This document shows, one piece after another, positions 1-11,724 of a stretch of DNA of 64,000 bases. Source of the DNA: Rhipicephalus microplus (taxonomy: Eukaryota; Arthropoda; Arachnida; Ixodida; Ixodidae); contig NC_134700.1 of assembly GCF_043290135.1 (NCBI RefSeq), positions 157,806,053 through 157,870,052 on the forward strand, in the 5' to 3' direction. Position numbers and translations under genes: made by a program. The number at the start of each line of letters is the position of its first letter. Position 1 is the stretch's first letter. The notes under the pieces were generated by a model, which saw only the letters and a list, made by a program, of their open reading frames with translations, was not told the DNA's origin and did not search any database.

Positions 1-1016
1 CATTGTTGCTTACACAAGGTTTTGCAGTGCTCCTCGATCGCTCTGTTAACCTCGGAAACCTTATTGTGGAGCCTCCTGTTATGCTTCTGTCCCTTCCACC
101 TCGTGAGTAGGGCTTGCTTGGCTTCTAGTAGGTGTGCCAACCTGCTGTCCATGTTTTCGACATCGAGGTCAGTGACGACCTCCTTAGTCGCTACCGTGGC
201 GTCATCTCTGATTCCTTTGTACCATCCTTCAAAGTCTGTCCCAGCCGTCGGTGCTCTCTCAGCTCTGACTTCGCGAAAAGCGTCCCAGTCGACCACCTTG
301 AATTTTTTTGTCCTAAAGCGGGCAATCGCGAAGGATACCTCGATGATGTAGTGGTCACTTCCGAGGCCTAGAGCCGTGTTGACCCATTTGACCCCATCTA
401 TATTCTTCACAAAAGTCAGGTCCGGGGTGGTATCCCTACATAGGGAGTTACCTCTCCTAGTGGAGAAATCCTTGTCAGTTATAAGCGTTAACTCGGCTTC
501 TGTCGTAGTCTGCCATAGCTCGCGTCCTTTTGGGGTATCATACATGTATCCCCACACGCTGTGTGGGGCGTTGAAATCCCCTACAACTACAAGGGGGTAA
601 CTACTGGCCATGCTCACAGCCCTTTTGAGGAGAGAGTTTGCTCTCGCCCTGCGATAACTGGGACTGCAGTATACGTTGAGAATAAAAAGGCTATTTCTTC
701 GAAGACCCTTCTTGGGTGAGTTCATTAAAATTTCAGTCATTACGTACTCAATGCCTTCGGCAACTGCACCGAGGTCACGCGATAGGTAATTGTACCTTTT
801 GCTGATAAGTGTGGCAACTCCCCTACCTCCTGAATGTGATGACGCTACTAGGTAACCCGGGATTTTGATGGGGGTGCCAGACGCAACTTCCTGAACAGCG
901 ATGATTTGGGGCTTAACATCGAGAGTTCTTAAATATTGCTGTAGAATGGGCTTTTTGTGAGTAAACCCGCCACAGTTCCATTGCCAGATTCTGAAGTTTT
1001 CGTCCACACTATCCAT
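1..1016 (-). CDS. Non-LTR retrotransposon ORF2, endonuclease domain (partial, runs off the left edge)
   Basis: The minus-strand frame is open from an ATG at 1016-1014 to the window edge. It encodes an apurinic-type endonuclease (EEP/exonuclease III fold), which nicks target DNA to prime reverse transcription. Visible motifs in order are WNCGG near the start (metal-binding Asn), AVQEV (Glu), VVGDFNAPHSVWGY (Asp/Asn) and GSDHY (Asp-His). The GDFNAPH..WGY form is typical of the Jockey/R1/I group rather than L1. The ATG overlaps the ORF1 stop in another frame by 8 nt (ATGGATAG), as in R1/I-type two-ORF elements. I saw no stop in this portion. The reverse transcriptase would lie outside the window. 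Confidence 0.85.
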   Translation of the reverse strand, partial: MDSVDENFRIWQWNCGGFTHKKPILQQYLRTLDVKPQIIAVQEVASGTPIKIPGYLVASSHSGGRGVATLISKRYNYLSRDLGAVAEGIEYVMTEILMNSPKKGLRRNSLFILNVYCSPSYRRARANSLLKRAVSMASSYPLVVVGDFNAPHSVWGYMYDTPKGRELWQTTTEAELTLITDKDFSTRRGNSLCRDTTPDLTFVKNIDGVKWVNTALGLGSDHYIIEVSFAIARFRTKKFKVVDWDAFREVRAERAPTAGTDFEGWYKGIRDDATVATKEVVTDLDVENMDSRLAHLLEAKQALLTRWKGQKHNRRLHNKVSEVNRAIEEHCKTLCKQQ

Positions 1017-2824
1017 GTTTAGGCTGAGGGAATGGTTGAGCAGCTATAGCAGCCTGGAGGATCGCGCCCTCAGTCGGTGGCGCTAGTACATTGCGTTGTG
1101 CTGGTATCTGCAAAGGAGTCGGACCGGGGTCTCTCCTCGCATCGACCTCTTCTAAATTTCTTATGCGTTCACTCAGTGCTCCTAATCCCATCTTTGGATG
1201 CGCCACGGCTTCTTGAATTTTCGCTAAGGTAGCCTGCATGTTCACAAAGGAAACCTTGAGTTCCGACAGTAAGTTTACCGCCTCTTCTTCTTGTGTGTTC
1301 TCAACCGCTCGGCGCTTAGTTCCGCTAGGCCTATGAAGTGCCTCAGACGTATCCATGGCGACCGGGGTTGGGGCGGGCTGCGCTGAAGGGGGCGAGGACG
1401 CGAGCTTTCTAATCTCCGCCATCTCCGCTGCTAGCCTGCTCATTTCTTGCTTAAGCTGCGTGTTTTCTTTCCTCAGCTGCTCGTTAGCTCGTCGCATCTC
1501 GTCGAGCTCACTGGCGTGGGGAGAACCGCGATTCTATTCGTCGCCTCTAGGAGACTCACGTCTTCCTCGGGCTTTGTCGGCCAAGGAGAGCGTCGGCTTC
1601 TTGCTGTTAGAGGTGGTGGGCGTGCGGGAGCGGGACCTGGTCGGCCCCGACGAAACGTGCCCCGGCTTTGAGTTGGAGCGAGGCTGAGAAGTGGAACTTC
1701 CCCGGGCACGTTCTGTCGACCTGGAGCGCGAGCCGGAACATCCCTTGGAGGCACCACGGTGCCTGGATCCGGAGCGGCCTCCCGAGCGTCCCCTGGAACG
1801 GGGGCGTCCTTTGCGCTGAGCATCCGTGGTGGGTGACGAAGACAGGAACTCCGCAGTGTCAAGTGACGTTGCGGGGACGGTGACGCAGCACCAGCCAATC
1901 TGGCACGCTCACTGCGACGACGGCGAAAATGTACGGCATCTTGAACCTTTGAGCACAGTCTTTGCTAGCCGTGAGATGCTGGCCACCACAGAGTTTGCAC
2001 TTGGGGGTACACACATGTTGCTTGTCAGGGCTTGCGGCACCACAGCCTCGGCAAATCGTATCACCGGGAGTGGAGCACACGTCAGCGTGATGACCAAGAC
2101 GGCCGCACGCATAACACACATAAATTTGCTTGCAGTAGAGTGAGCACTGAATCAGCACTGGTCCATACCTGACAAAGTTCGGTACACGATACCCGTCGAA
2201 AGCGATGATGACCGTGCCAGTTTGGGCTATTCTCTTGGCTGCTAAGGCAAGTGGATTATTTGTGTTGACAATCTTCGCATCGATGACGTCAGGGCCGTCT
2301 TGAAGTGGGACGTTGCGAATCACCCCTTTGCAAGTGGAGTGTGGGGCAGTCTAATAGGCACTTAGCTCGTGCACCTTGCCTGAAATGAGTATTTGCTTCA
2401 TCCGAACGTATTGGTCTGCGTTTTCGCGCTTGGGAGCACTGGCAACCATAATATTTTGCTGCAGATTCGGGCATAGAGTATCCTCGCACAAATCTTCTTG
2501 GCTTATGCCAGCGACAAGTATTGCGTCAGCCACCGTAGCTGCGCCAATTTTCGAGATATTGAGTCCACCTCTCGGCCGGATCACAATCTTGATGTCATCT
2601 TGAGGAAGAAAGGGCATCTTTCCCGCGCGTATTACTTTGGACTTCAGCGCAGCGCCTCTCGATTCGCCGCGGCGTGCGCGCGGCTGCGACGATGGCGCGT
2701 TAGAGTCAGCAGTGCGTGTTTTGGCGCCAGCTCTTTTGGCCCCAGCGGACTGCCAACCTTTATCTTGAGTAAACTCTTCTTCTGAAATATCCTCTCCGTG
2801 CACTTCATACTCCATCGTGAGCAA
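1009..2824 (-). pseudogene. Non-LTR retrotransposon ORF1 (Gag-like, CCHC knuckles, RS-rich region and coiled coil), broken
   Basis: This is the RNA-binding ORF1 of the same element. From the N-terminus (2824 leftward) there is a charged leader and then an RRM-like segment. Next come CCHC-type zinc knuckles around 2110-1950 (CYACGRLGHHADVC, then two more Cys/His clusters), a Ser/Arg-rich stretch around 1830-1560, and a predicted coiled coil at 1497-1380 (MRRANEQLRKENTQLKQEM). It is broken by an in-frame TAG near 2353-2351, a frame change near 1860-1830, and a TAG at 1536-1534. Knuckles followed by a C-terminal coiled coil is an unusual order. ORF1 ends at TAG 1011-1009, overlapping the ORF2 start. 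The copy is decayed but nearly complete over ORF1. Confidence 0.75.
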
Positions 2825-3054
2825 ATATTTCCACGCACCGGGCCTCCGAAGGGCCGGCCGCAGGCGAGAACAAGCCCAGCAAAAGCGTGGTCTCCCGAGC
2901 CACTCGTTAGGGTTAAAGAGGGCACCGCTTCACAGGAAAAGAAATTGTTCTTAACTTGACAAAAACTCATTCACTGTGGTCAAATACGGTATCGGTAGGA
3001 TCCTGATGACTTCTCGGAACTGATGCGAGCAACAGTTCACGAACACTTGAAGAA
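2825..3054. other. Junction between the ORF1 5' side and the 5'-truncated gypsy element
   Basis: This stretch separates the divergent non-LTR element (minus strand) from the gypsy Gag (plus strand). I see no LTR, no primer-binding site and no target duplication here. Part of it is probably the 5' UTR of the non-LTR element. The exact breakpoint cannot be placed by eye. Confidence 0.4.
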
Positions 3055-3925
3055 AAAACTCTCTCCTATTCCACCTTCCCTATTTCTTCATTCAGAGACC
3101 CGCCACTTCCTTGGGCTGACTGGAAATTGGTGTTTCAGGCCTATGCAGACGCGGTCGGGGAGGACGCCAGCAAGCACGAGCGTCGCAAGGCACTGCTGCT
3201 CAACGCGTTGGGCCCTGCCGGGTTAAAGCTCTTCTATATTTTGGACGCCACCAACGCGTCGCCGACGCCAGCGTCGGGCGATGCCTTCAAGAATGCTGTT
3301 GCTCTTTTCGATGAGCATTTTAAAGATGTCTCGTGCGATTACCGCGCATGCGTAAAATTCCAAGAAAGGCGACAATTGCCTGGCGAGCCAGTCGCCGAGT
3401 TCATTACTTTTCTTAGAACGCTCGCCGCGTCGTGCGGCTTCGGCGCGCTCGAGGACGATATGATCCGCCATCAGCTTTCACCGGGGACGCTTCGCAAAAC
3501 GTCTGCTACCGCATGCTTCAAAAAGGCTCCTCGATTTCATTATCCGAAGCCCTCTCGATTGCGCGAGAGGACGAGCTTATTCGCTCCCAGTTGGAGCGAT
3601 TCGCTCCGCATTCAGTGCAACAACTTTCTGCTGCGGGGGGCCAAGGCGGCGGCTCTTTGTTTCACGGGATGCGTCAACATGGCAGCCCTTCATCTTCGTC
3701 TCGGCGCGGCGACCAACATGGACGCCCGCCTGCACAGTCCTTCTGTGGCGGCCAACATGGCGGCCTCTCTGCGTCGCGGGGGCGAGGAAGCCGGCAATAT
3801 CGCGACCCCATTCCGCCAAATTCTGGTTTTCGGGAACAGCACCGAGCTCCTAACTCGCGTTAAAAATTTTCTTCTCCAAGCGCAACCGCGCGTTGCTTTC
3901 GTTGCGGATCAGCTCGGCATTTAGC
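3055..3925 (+). pseudogene. Decayed Ty3/gypsy Gag
   Basis: The Gag-like protein has a capsid-type region (motif WKLVFQAYADAV, then KALLLNALGPAGLKLFY) in one frame to about 3475. It continues in another frame as a Gly/Arg/Gln-rich basic tail to about 3863. A zinc-knuckle-like cluster near 3894 (CFRCGSARHL, then Cys, then CLACGK) lies in the joining segment before Pol. Frame breaks near 3110, 3475 and 3861 mean it cannot make a Gag. The N-terminus is missing compared with gypsy Gags, in keeping with loss of the 5' end of the element. Order and strand match the pol fragments that follow. Confidence 0.7.
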
Positions 3926-4087
3926 CAATTTTGCGCCGTGTCCCGCGAGAAACCACCCTTGTCTTGCGTGCGGAAAAATCAGAGATTTTCAGTCCATATG
4001 CAATTCCCGTCCAGCAAATCTTCCTGAACCGGTTTCTTCGTCCGCTCCTTCGAGCACTGCACAGACCAATACGGTCACTGTTTAAAT

Positions 4088-7000
4088 GTGGATGGCCTCC
4101 ACACTACGTCCGAGCTCAGCATCGTAGCTTCAGTGGGCCATGTGCTCTTGTCATTTCTCGTAGACACTGGTGCCTCAGTCTCTTTAATCAGTGCCGCTGA
4201 CTTTCATAGTCATTTTTCCAACATTCGGCTTTTGTCTTCACACGTCGTTCTACAAACATATTCCAAGGAAACGATTGATTATTTAGGTCATTTTACAGCT
4301 CAGGTCTCCTATGGCAGTCACACTGCTTCCATTACTTTTTATGTAACTGCCAATTGCAGCTCGCTTTTGGGACGTGATGCCATCAGGGCTTTGTCCATCA
4401 ACATCGTCGGTGCGTCTATGACGTGTGCTCAAGTCGACGTCCAAGATGATCTTCCGGCCAACGCCCCTTCTGAATTCCACTACCTCTTCACCCGTGAACT
4501 GGGTTGTGTGCGCGGTTTTGTGCATAAAGTGATGCGTCGACCAGGTGTGTGCCCTGTGCGTGCCAAGCTGCGCCGCATTCCTCTTCTTTTTCGTGAGCAA
4601 GTCTCTGCGGAACTGTCTCGCCTTCAAGCCAGCGGAATCATCGAGCCTGTCTCTGCTTCCAACTGGGTTTCTTCACTGGTCGTCGTCAAGAACAAAGATG
4701 GATCCCTTCGACTATGCGTCGACTTACGAGAACCGAACAAGGTGACCGTCGTAGACGGTTTTCCGCTTCCTCACATTGAAGAACTGCTTCATCAGCTCTC
4801 GGGAGCGGTATGTTTCTCCAAGCTGGACCTCGCGTCCACTTATCACCAAGTTGAACTTTCTGAGTGCAGTAGAGACTTAACCACATTGTAATGCACGAAG
4901 GCTTGTTTCGGTTTCGCCGCGTGTGTTTCGGGCTTGAATCTGCCCCTGCAGTGTTTCAGAAAATGATGTCAATTATTCTTAAGGGTTGTAATGGCGCCCT
5001 TTTTTACTTGGATGACATTTTGGTGTGGGGACGTACTCGCGATGAGCACGATGCTAACTTGCATACTGTTCTCAACCGCATCAGTGAATGTGGTATGAAA
5101 CTTAATAACAAGTGCATTTTTCTGTGAATGAGTTACAATTTCTAGGACATAATGTCAGTTCCCGCGGCTTAGCACCTGTTGAATCTAAAGTTCAGGCCAT
5201 TGTCAATGCCACACGGCCTACTGATGCCAAAACCTTGCAATCTTTTTTTGGTCTTGTTGGTTATTATGCCAAGTTTGTCCCTCGCTATGCTGATATTTTT
5301 GAACCACTGCGTACTCTACTTCGACAAGCACAGCCTTTTAACTGGTCAGCTGAAGCTGAACAGAGCTTCATTCGAGTTAAGTCAATACTGGCCTCAAAGC
5401 AAGCTGTTAGTATTTTCAATGAGAAGCTTCCCATCGTCATCACGATGGATGCATCCGATGTTGGACTGGGAGCAGTGTTTCAAAAACTCAGAGGTGATCA
5501 GCTGATCACAATCACTTTTGCATCTCGTACATCGACCCCTGCTGAACGCAAATATTCAGTAGGAGAGCGTGAAGCTCTCGCGTGTATTTTCGCCTGTGAG
5601 AAATGGCAGGTTTACTTGTGGGGCCGGCACTTCACATTACGGACCGATCGCCAAGCACTAGTTGCTCTTCTTTCTGCAGGATCCGAAGGCCGCCGCCCCA
5701 TTCGCATTTCCCGTTGGTGTGCCAAACTCATGTATTATAATTTCAGTGTTCAATATTGTAAAGGTTCTAATAACGTGGTTGCTGATGCACTGTCACGCCT
5801 TTCTCTTCAGATACCGGTTACTGAAGAGCGGGACGAGGAAGTTGCTTCTTTAGTTACTTCCTGCATTACTAAAGCTAAGATTCAGGCAGCTACAGCTGCA
5901 GATTCCACTTTGTCTCAAGTTCTCAAATATTTACGTGAAGGATGGTCTTCCAAATGTGATCTTGCTTCTGAATTCTTGCCTTACTTCGCAGTCCGACAGA
6001 AACTGTCTTGTGTCGAGGACTTGCTTTTCCGCAATGAACGCGTGATTCCCCCTGCTTCTTTCCGTAACAAGCTAATACAGCTTGCCCATGAGGCCCATCC
6101 AGGCATTGTCCGCACCAAACAGAATTTCCGAGACAGGTACTGGTGGCCAGCGTTAGACAAGCAGGTCGAGCATGCAGTTTACAACTGCCATATATGTCAC
6201 GCAGCTAACAAGTCTGCCAAACCTGCATTTTCTCCGTTGCAGCCGGTCCAGTGGCCTGATCGGCCTTGGCAGAAACTCGGCATGGACATCATCGGTCCTT
6301 TGCATAATGTTCCGAAAAATGCCCGGTTCATTGTTTCTCTCATTGACTACCATTCCAAATGGCCAGAGCTTTGTTTCACACATACGGTTACTTCTGAGGT
6401 CATCATTGAGTTTCTTTCTTCAATCTTCAGCCGGGAAGGTTTTCCTGATGCCATAGTTACGGACAATGGTCCACAGTTTCAGTCCCAACATTTCGAGGCT
6501 TTTCTTTCACAACGAGGAATTCAGCACATGAGGTCATCAGTTTTCTATCCCCAATCAAATGGGCAAATCGGGCGCTTTAATCGCGTTCTGAAGGAACATA
6601 TCCAGATCGCCCAATTAGAGCACCGTCCCCTCAAGCAAGTCTTGACTGAATGTTTAGCTTCGTACAGGTTCACATCACAAGGCACCGCTGAAGTGTCTCC
6701 TGCTCAACTTCTCCACGGTAGGCAACCGTGAGTTGCTCTCCACATAGTCTCTTTGCCTCGTAACATAGCAGTGTCTTCTCCTGATCAAATCCGTACCAGG
6801 GTTTTTTCTCATCAACAAGCAATGAAAAAGTATGTCGACACCCGTCAGGTGCAAAGCAGTCCAAAGTTCGCACTGGCGATATAGTCAAGGTTCGTGTGCC
6901 AGGCAAGCGCCCTAAGTATCGGGGTCCTTACAAAGTTTTGGGCCAGGTAAGCCCCACTTTTTTTCGCTTAAGTGATGGTAACATCTGGAATGCTTCGCGC

Positions 7001-7408
7001 CTTGTTATTTTTCATACGGATTCGCCTTCAATACCTAAAAGTCTTCCCCATCACGTTCCGTCCACGCCTTTCAACTATGCATCATTCTGTTAGGACGAGG
7101 TGTTACCAGTCGGTGTCGCTGGTTCCAGTACACCAAGTCTTACGGTTCACTTCGAACCTTCAAATACGGCTGAGACCGTTGAACCGGACTCCGGTCCACA
7201 AAGTTCTTTCGAAGCTCATGCTGCGAGCTCTGATGAAACCGCGAATTTTAACGCTCGTTCAGAGCCTTCACAATCTTCTTCTGCTCTTGATGTGTCACAT
7301 CAGAGCACAAGGGACCAAGGTGCAGAGACACCTGATTCTACACCCAAAAGGGCCCGCCCTAAGCGGAAGCGGCAGAAACCGCGTCGGCTCGAAGACTACG
7401 TGAGGTAG
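4088..7408 (+). pseudogene. Decayed Ty3/gypsy Pol: protease, RT, RNase H, integrase
   Basis: Domains follow in gypsy order. The protease is around 4155-4180 (LVDTGASVS). The RT palm runs 4640-5100, with FSKLDLASTYHQV and YLDD near 5007. RNase H is around 5445-5800 (TMDASDVGLGAV, ADALSRL), the HHCC zinc region of integrase around 6080-6205 (HICHAANK), and the integrase core runs to about 6600. The C-terminal part is split over several frames to 7408. Breaks are a 1-nt frameshift near 4886, another near 5121, a TGA at 6729-6731 where relatives have Arg (a CpG-type change), and a frameshift near 6885. The third acidic residue of the integrase DDE triad is Gly at 6570-6572. The copy is dead but recognisable throughout. 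Confidence 0.9.
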
Positions 7409-7493
7409 AACTTTTGTTCATTACAGTTTGCGAACATTATTGTTCTGTGAAAAGGTCCAATGCATTCAAATCAATATTGTACTGAGTTGTGTA

Positions 7494-7556
7494 CTTTTTT
7501 CAGTGCATTTTCAAGACTTCCATTGTACATTTTTTCAGTGCATTTTTAGGACTCAT
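7494..7556 (+). repeat. Short direct repeat in the gypsy 3' untranslated region
   Basis: Two imperfect copies of TTTTTTCAGTGCATTTT followed by AGGACT or AAGACT lie about 40 bp apart. They sit between the Pol stop and the polypurine tract and have no evident coding role. Confidence 0.5.
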
Positions 7557-7673
7557 AATGTGTGAGTTCGGTGTGCCGTGCTCTGAATTTTCATGTGTTC
7601 TAACGTACATACCTTGTATAATACGTTGGTACCGATCATGTATAAATATAAACAGTGTATGAGTGAACTTCTT

Positions 7674-7951
7674 TCGAGGAGGGGATGATTGTTGTGTTCT
7701 AGGTTGTCGGTTTCTGTTTCAGAATGACATGTGAGGATGCCAGAGGGCACCGCTCAGGCATCCAGGATTTCAAGGCGACTGTAAAATAAAATGAGTGTGC
7801 GTTGGGTAACCGTGGAGTGCGGTTGTTGTTCTTCTCTTCGGCGCTTCGCGCCAACCCATGTGTTCTGGCTGGTCGGCGTCCCCGCTGGCCGCGTTCGTCT
7901 CCGTCGGCCGTCTTATTTTTATTTTTCGTCGGGACCAGCCAGCCCCCAACA
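7674..7951 (+). repeat. Polypurine tract and candidate 3' LTR of the decayed gypsy element
   Basis: A purine tract (GAGGAGGGGATG, 7676-7687) is followed by a segment that starts TGTTG at 7690 and ends CAACA at 7951. This fits a 262-bp LTR with 5-bp inverted ends. No matching 5' copy is visible upstream of the Gag fragment, so the boundaries rest on the PPT position and the TG...CA ends only. Confidence 0.55.
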
Positions 7952-7965
7952 CAGTATTAGTCAAA

Positions 7966-8122
7966 TTTCGAAGGAGGCCAAATGGCAGAGGCTGGTTTAC
8001 TGTGCCGTGTCACTGCACGTTCGAAAGCACCAGATGGTCAAAGTTAGTGGAGCCCTTCACTACCACGTCTCATAGACATATCGTGGTTTTAGGACTTAAA
8101 GCCCCAGATATGATTAATATAT
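7966..8122 (+). repeat. 5'-truncated tick SINE (Ruka-like)
   Basis: The segment carries the SINE body landmarks GCACGTTCGAAAGCACCAG, ATGGTCAAAGTTAGTGGAGC, CACTACCACGTCTCATAG and TTTTAGGACTTAAAGCCCC. The same landmarks recur near 33600, 50230 and 51790. The tRNA-derived head is missing. It lies directly after the gypsy LTR. Confidence 0.75.
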
Positions 8123-8125
8123 TTT

Positions 8126-8781
8126 GCATCCGATCTGTTCTTGCACTGCATCTAATATTGGCCCACATGCTTATTCTCGTAAAGGCTTCTTTGAAGGACA
8201 TCGTATATTCACGAAGTGAATGATGATTGGACGAAGCAGAGCGATTGTTTTTGTTACCTTGAATCACCCGTAACATTGAACACACACGCATGCAAGTGAG
8301 TGACAAAGCGCTGCACGGTTATCTGCAAGGTTTATTGATCATTAAGGGTATGTTGTGTGTAGTTGTAAATTGTGTCTTGCCTTGATTATTACTGCCTTTG
8401 TGGTATCGGATCTAGAATGGCAAAGACAAGGTCTCTGCATGTTATCCTGGTGGTTGTTGGTTGTTTTCAGTCATACGAAATTTAACGTATACAGCATATC
8501 GAGATGTCATATACTGCACAGGCCAGTCGTTGTCCGTGGTCATTAGCGTCATCCCGATCCAAACGGTATATACGTGTCGCCATCGCCATCACGGTTACGG
8601 TGCCCGCCAACGCCGCCAACGGACAAGCCTCCACCTCAAGAAGCTTCATCCCTAAAGTAAGACGTTTTTACTCATTGGCTTCATAGTGGGTAAGGGGCAT
8701 GGCGGGAGGGGACCAGGCGCCACCGTACGCACGAGCAGCTCGTGACCTGGAACGGAGCGCTCGCCCCTGCGCTGCAGAGCG
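8126..8781. other. Upstream region of the M13-like gene; no supported feature
   Basis: There is no homology-supported gene. A possible splice donor (AAAGTAAGAC) occurs at 8655-8664 and could end a 5' untranslated exon, but nothing confirms it. The last 100 bp before the ATG at 8782 are GC-rich. Confidence 0.35.
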
Positions 8782-9104
8782 ATGGCCGACAACATTCCCA
8801 GCAACGAGGTCCTCGCCGTGCCGGCTGAGCTGTACGCGGCCGCCAGTCCCTTTCCGCCAGCCTACGCGAGCAACGCGCAGTTCTGCAGTGGTGGTGGCTG
8901 GGCGGCGGCCCTGTGGAGCCTCAGCGTCACCACCACACTGCTGCTGATGGCGTCGGTGTTGGTCACCGCCTTCGTTACCGCAACGCTGTTCATCTCCAGC
9001 GGCGGCGCATTCTCTTCAATGCTACCGCAGCCTACTATCACGGCCAAGGACGCACCGCCGCCATCGTACCACGGCACGCCACCCAAAATGTCCACTGTGC
9101 CTAG
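8782..9104 (+). CDS. M13 (neprilysin-like) protein, exon 1: cytoplasmic tail and membrane anchor
   Basis: The exon starts at an ATG with G at +4 and encodes 107 residues plus two bases of the next codon. Residues 1-40 are a short cytoplasmic segment. Residues about 42-72 are a strongly hydrophobic signal-anchor (LWSLSVTTTLLLMASVLVTA), as expected for a type II M13 ectopeptidase. A Pro-rich stalk follows (APPPSYHGTPPK). The exon ends at a donor CCTAG|GTAAGA at 9104/9105 in phase 2. That phase matches an acceptor at 13790-13791 but not the more obvious TTTCCAG at 13801-13805. Joining it to the exon at 13792 is my inference from phase, order and protein architecture. Confidence 0.7.
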
Positions 9105-11644
9105 GTAAGACGTCAGTGCCTGTACGTGACGTGGTTAGGGCTAGCTGCGTTCGATGTTACAACGTTTAACAGCGATGCTGGGCGTAAGAACTTTCGTGTT
9201 TACGCCTGTGTAAAAAAAACGCCAAAGCTTGCGTCAAGATCCGCGAGGCTAAATGACGGCGAAGATAGTTTATCACTAGCTTCGCGTGAATGGCCAAACT
9301 CCAGAGCGAGTTCGCGCTCAGTAAAGCGGGCTTTGGCACCCCCCCCCCTGTTGAAGCATATAGGTCCGTCGTCACTCATTATCGGCCTCCCTCATGTCAA
9401 GGTCTGAGCGTTGCATTATCGTCGCTCCCCTAGAATTATCTCGTCGAGCGCATTCTGGATCTGCAAGCCTCTTCTCTGCAGCATCTTTAGCTAAGTAGGA
9501 CCAAACCGTTCGGCACCCTCCAAAAGTCCTCGCGGCGTGCATGGCGTCAGAAACTGACGGCGAGCGATGGCTCCCTCCGGCAAAGTGCGGGTTCTCACAC
9601 AGTGGCTCACAGAGTAACCTGCGGGAGCCGCCCCCACAGGTATAGAAACCCACTAACAGCTGCTACGATCCCCTTCAGCATGTTTTCTCGTCTTAGCAAG
9701 GACAGAGATATGTCCTGCAGTGATACCTTCCTCTTTAGTTTTCATTTGCTTAGTGATATCTCCCTAATTCGCTTTTATTTTGCTTTTTCCGAAGAGCGCT
9801 GCGGTAATAGCGGCAGCCGGTGTAATTTGAACCCGGTCATGGTGACGTAGGTTTATACAAGCGAGCTTCGAGATATTCTGCGTCGGATTCCCTTTCACGC
9901 GCGTTTTGCCTCTCTGGCACCGTCCCACCTGCACGTTCTCCGGGTGCATGCCGCATGGGTGGATCGAGTTGTCTTACATGGCCCTGTTCTCACTGTCCTG
10001 TGTGCCTCTCCTAACAGTACGTCGCCTCTGCTTTAGTTCTTGCAAAAGAAATTGCTAATAATAAAAAGCAAGATGAACGACATGTACACATAAAAAGTAT
10101 CTACCGCGGCTACCGGACTCATTATGGCATTCTCGGCGGCTGACCGCCTGTGGCGTTCAAGGATAAATAAGCGGCGAGTGCCACCAGCTTGGAGGCGTTG
10201 AAACCTGACCTGGACATCGAGTCTTCGGGCAACAGAAACTGGGGCGATGGGGCGGCCAGGGGCTTTTCTGCACTGCGTTCAGAACGTTGCGCGTTTCGTC
10301 TGAGCCCTGAAATTCTTTGTCGCTCATAATTCACGCGTCATCGGGCAGCTTTCCCGTTGCCTTCTACGAATTTGGAGCTTCTTCATATTCGGTTGCTCTA
10401 CCTTGCGGGAGAGAGGGTTTTCTACTGATGTGTGCAGCGAGGGCGGTCGTCGGGCTGACGCACGCTGACTGACAAGAACGAATGTCTCATGGACAGTTAC
10501 AATTGTTTAGGTACCATGGAGTGGTGGAGTCAGGACCCATGAAAAGCCGCCGCGGAACTAAGATGCAAAGAGGAAGGGGAGACCGAGGAATCTGCTGGTA
10601 AAGGAGCGTCGTTTTGGCTGCGTGAGAGGGATATCTTGGGGAAGTCTGGTTGCTTGAAGCCCCGTGAAATCAGGGAAGATCATTAGGTGCCTGGAGCAAA
10701 ATTTTGCTGTGGCTTAGCTCAGCTATGCCAAGATATATGTAGCGTTAGCTAAGGGGCTTTCGCTAAGCTTCACCGTATATAGTCAGTCCCTCGTCAAGCC
10801 TTGACACCATTGACGGCGTCTTGCTGTTGCTGTGATGGTTGGGCATGGCGATCAGCCTCCATGGGCGACGCCACTTTCCCAGACGTTCTTCCTTTTGCTC
10901 CTGTGTCTCTTCAGCACTTTTAGCCTTGCGTCGTTCATTGGATGTTAGCCCCTCTCTTTACTAACACTGAATAACTGGCTCAGTTTGAGTCAGATTGAAA
11001 AAAATACCTTAGTATGTTATATTGTAAGTAGCATCTTTCATGCAACATGCACATGTACTTGTAAATTTTGCATGTAGTCGTGTGTTGAGCTTCCAATGTT
11101 CATGTACCATTTTTATCTACTCGTATTTTTTTATGTGCTGTGCAGTGCAAGTCAGATGTATAATGAGCTAAGTTGATTTTACTCTTTTTTCTTTCTAGTG
11201 CTGCTTGATTAATAGTAATCATAGTAGCTGTACATATTGACAACTTGCTATATTCTCAGTAAAGACTGGCGCTATTGTGAATAAATAATTGAAATAAATA
11301 AATATCAAAATACTCTGCCACACTGAAACCTTCATTTATTTGCAAAAATTGCACTGATATTTGTCAGTGGACATTGTAAAAGGTTGATGTGAGTGTGCGT
11401 GACCAGTTCCATTTCTTTTTTTATGCGCTTTTAAAGGAGCAGGCGTATTGAAAAATTCAAGAGACCTTGCGAAAATTGCACGTGCCTACAAAATGTGGCC
11501 TTTCTGAAATCTGAATGAGGTGGCAGCACGCTGTCTTATGAATATCGCACGATTTTCTTGGACTTGTAGTACGTTTATTAACCTAACCCCGCAGATTTTT
11601 TAAGCCATGGCTGCCACTTAGCTCAACACACGCACACACACACA

Positions 11645-11698
11645 GACACTTGATGAAGGTCACACTCTAGGCCGAAACGTCGAAATAAACCACGTTGA
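11645..11698 (+). ncRNA. Hammerhead-ribozyme-like remnant of a Penelope-like element
   Basis: The sequence TTGATGAAGG (core CUGAUGA with one change), a short hairpin, GGCCGAAACGTCG and then AAATAAA match the arrangement known for hammerhead motifs in the pseudo-LTRs of Penelope-like retroelements. The first core C is T here, so self-cleavage is doubtful. No Penelope RT or GIY-YIG coding sequence is visible nearby. It directly precedes a (TA)n tract. Confidence 0.5.
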
Positions 11699-11721
11699 GA
11701 CCGCTCACGGAAGATCTACTT

Positions 11722-11724
<3 letters not shown>

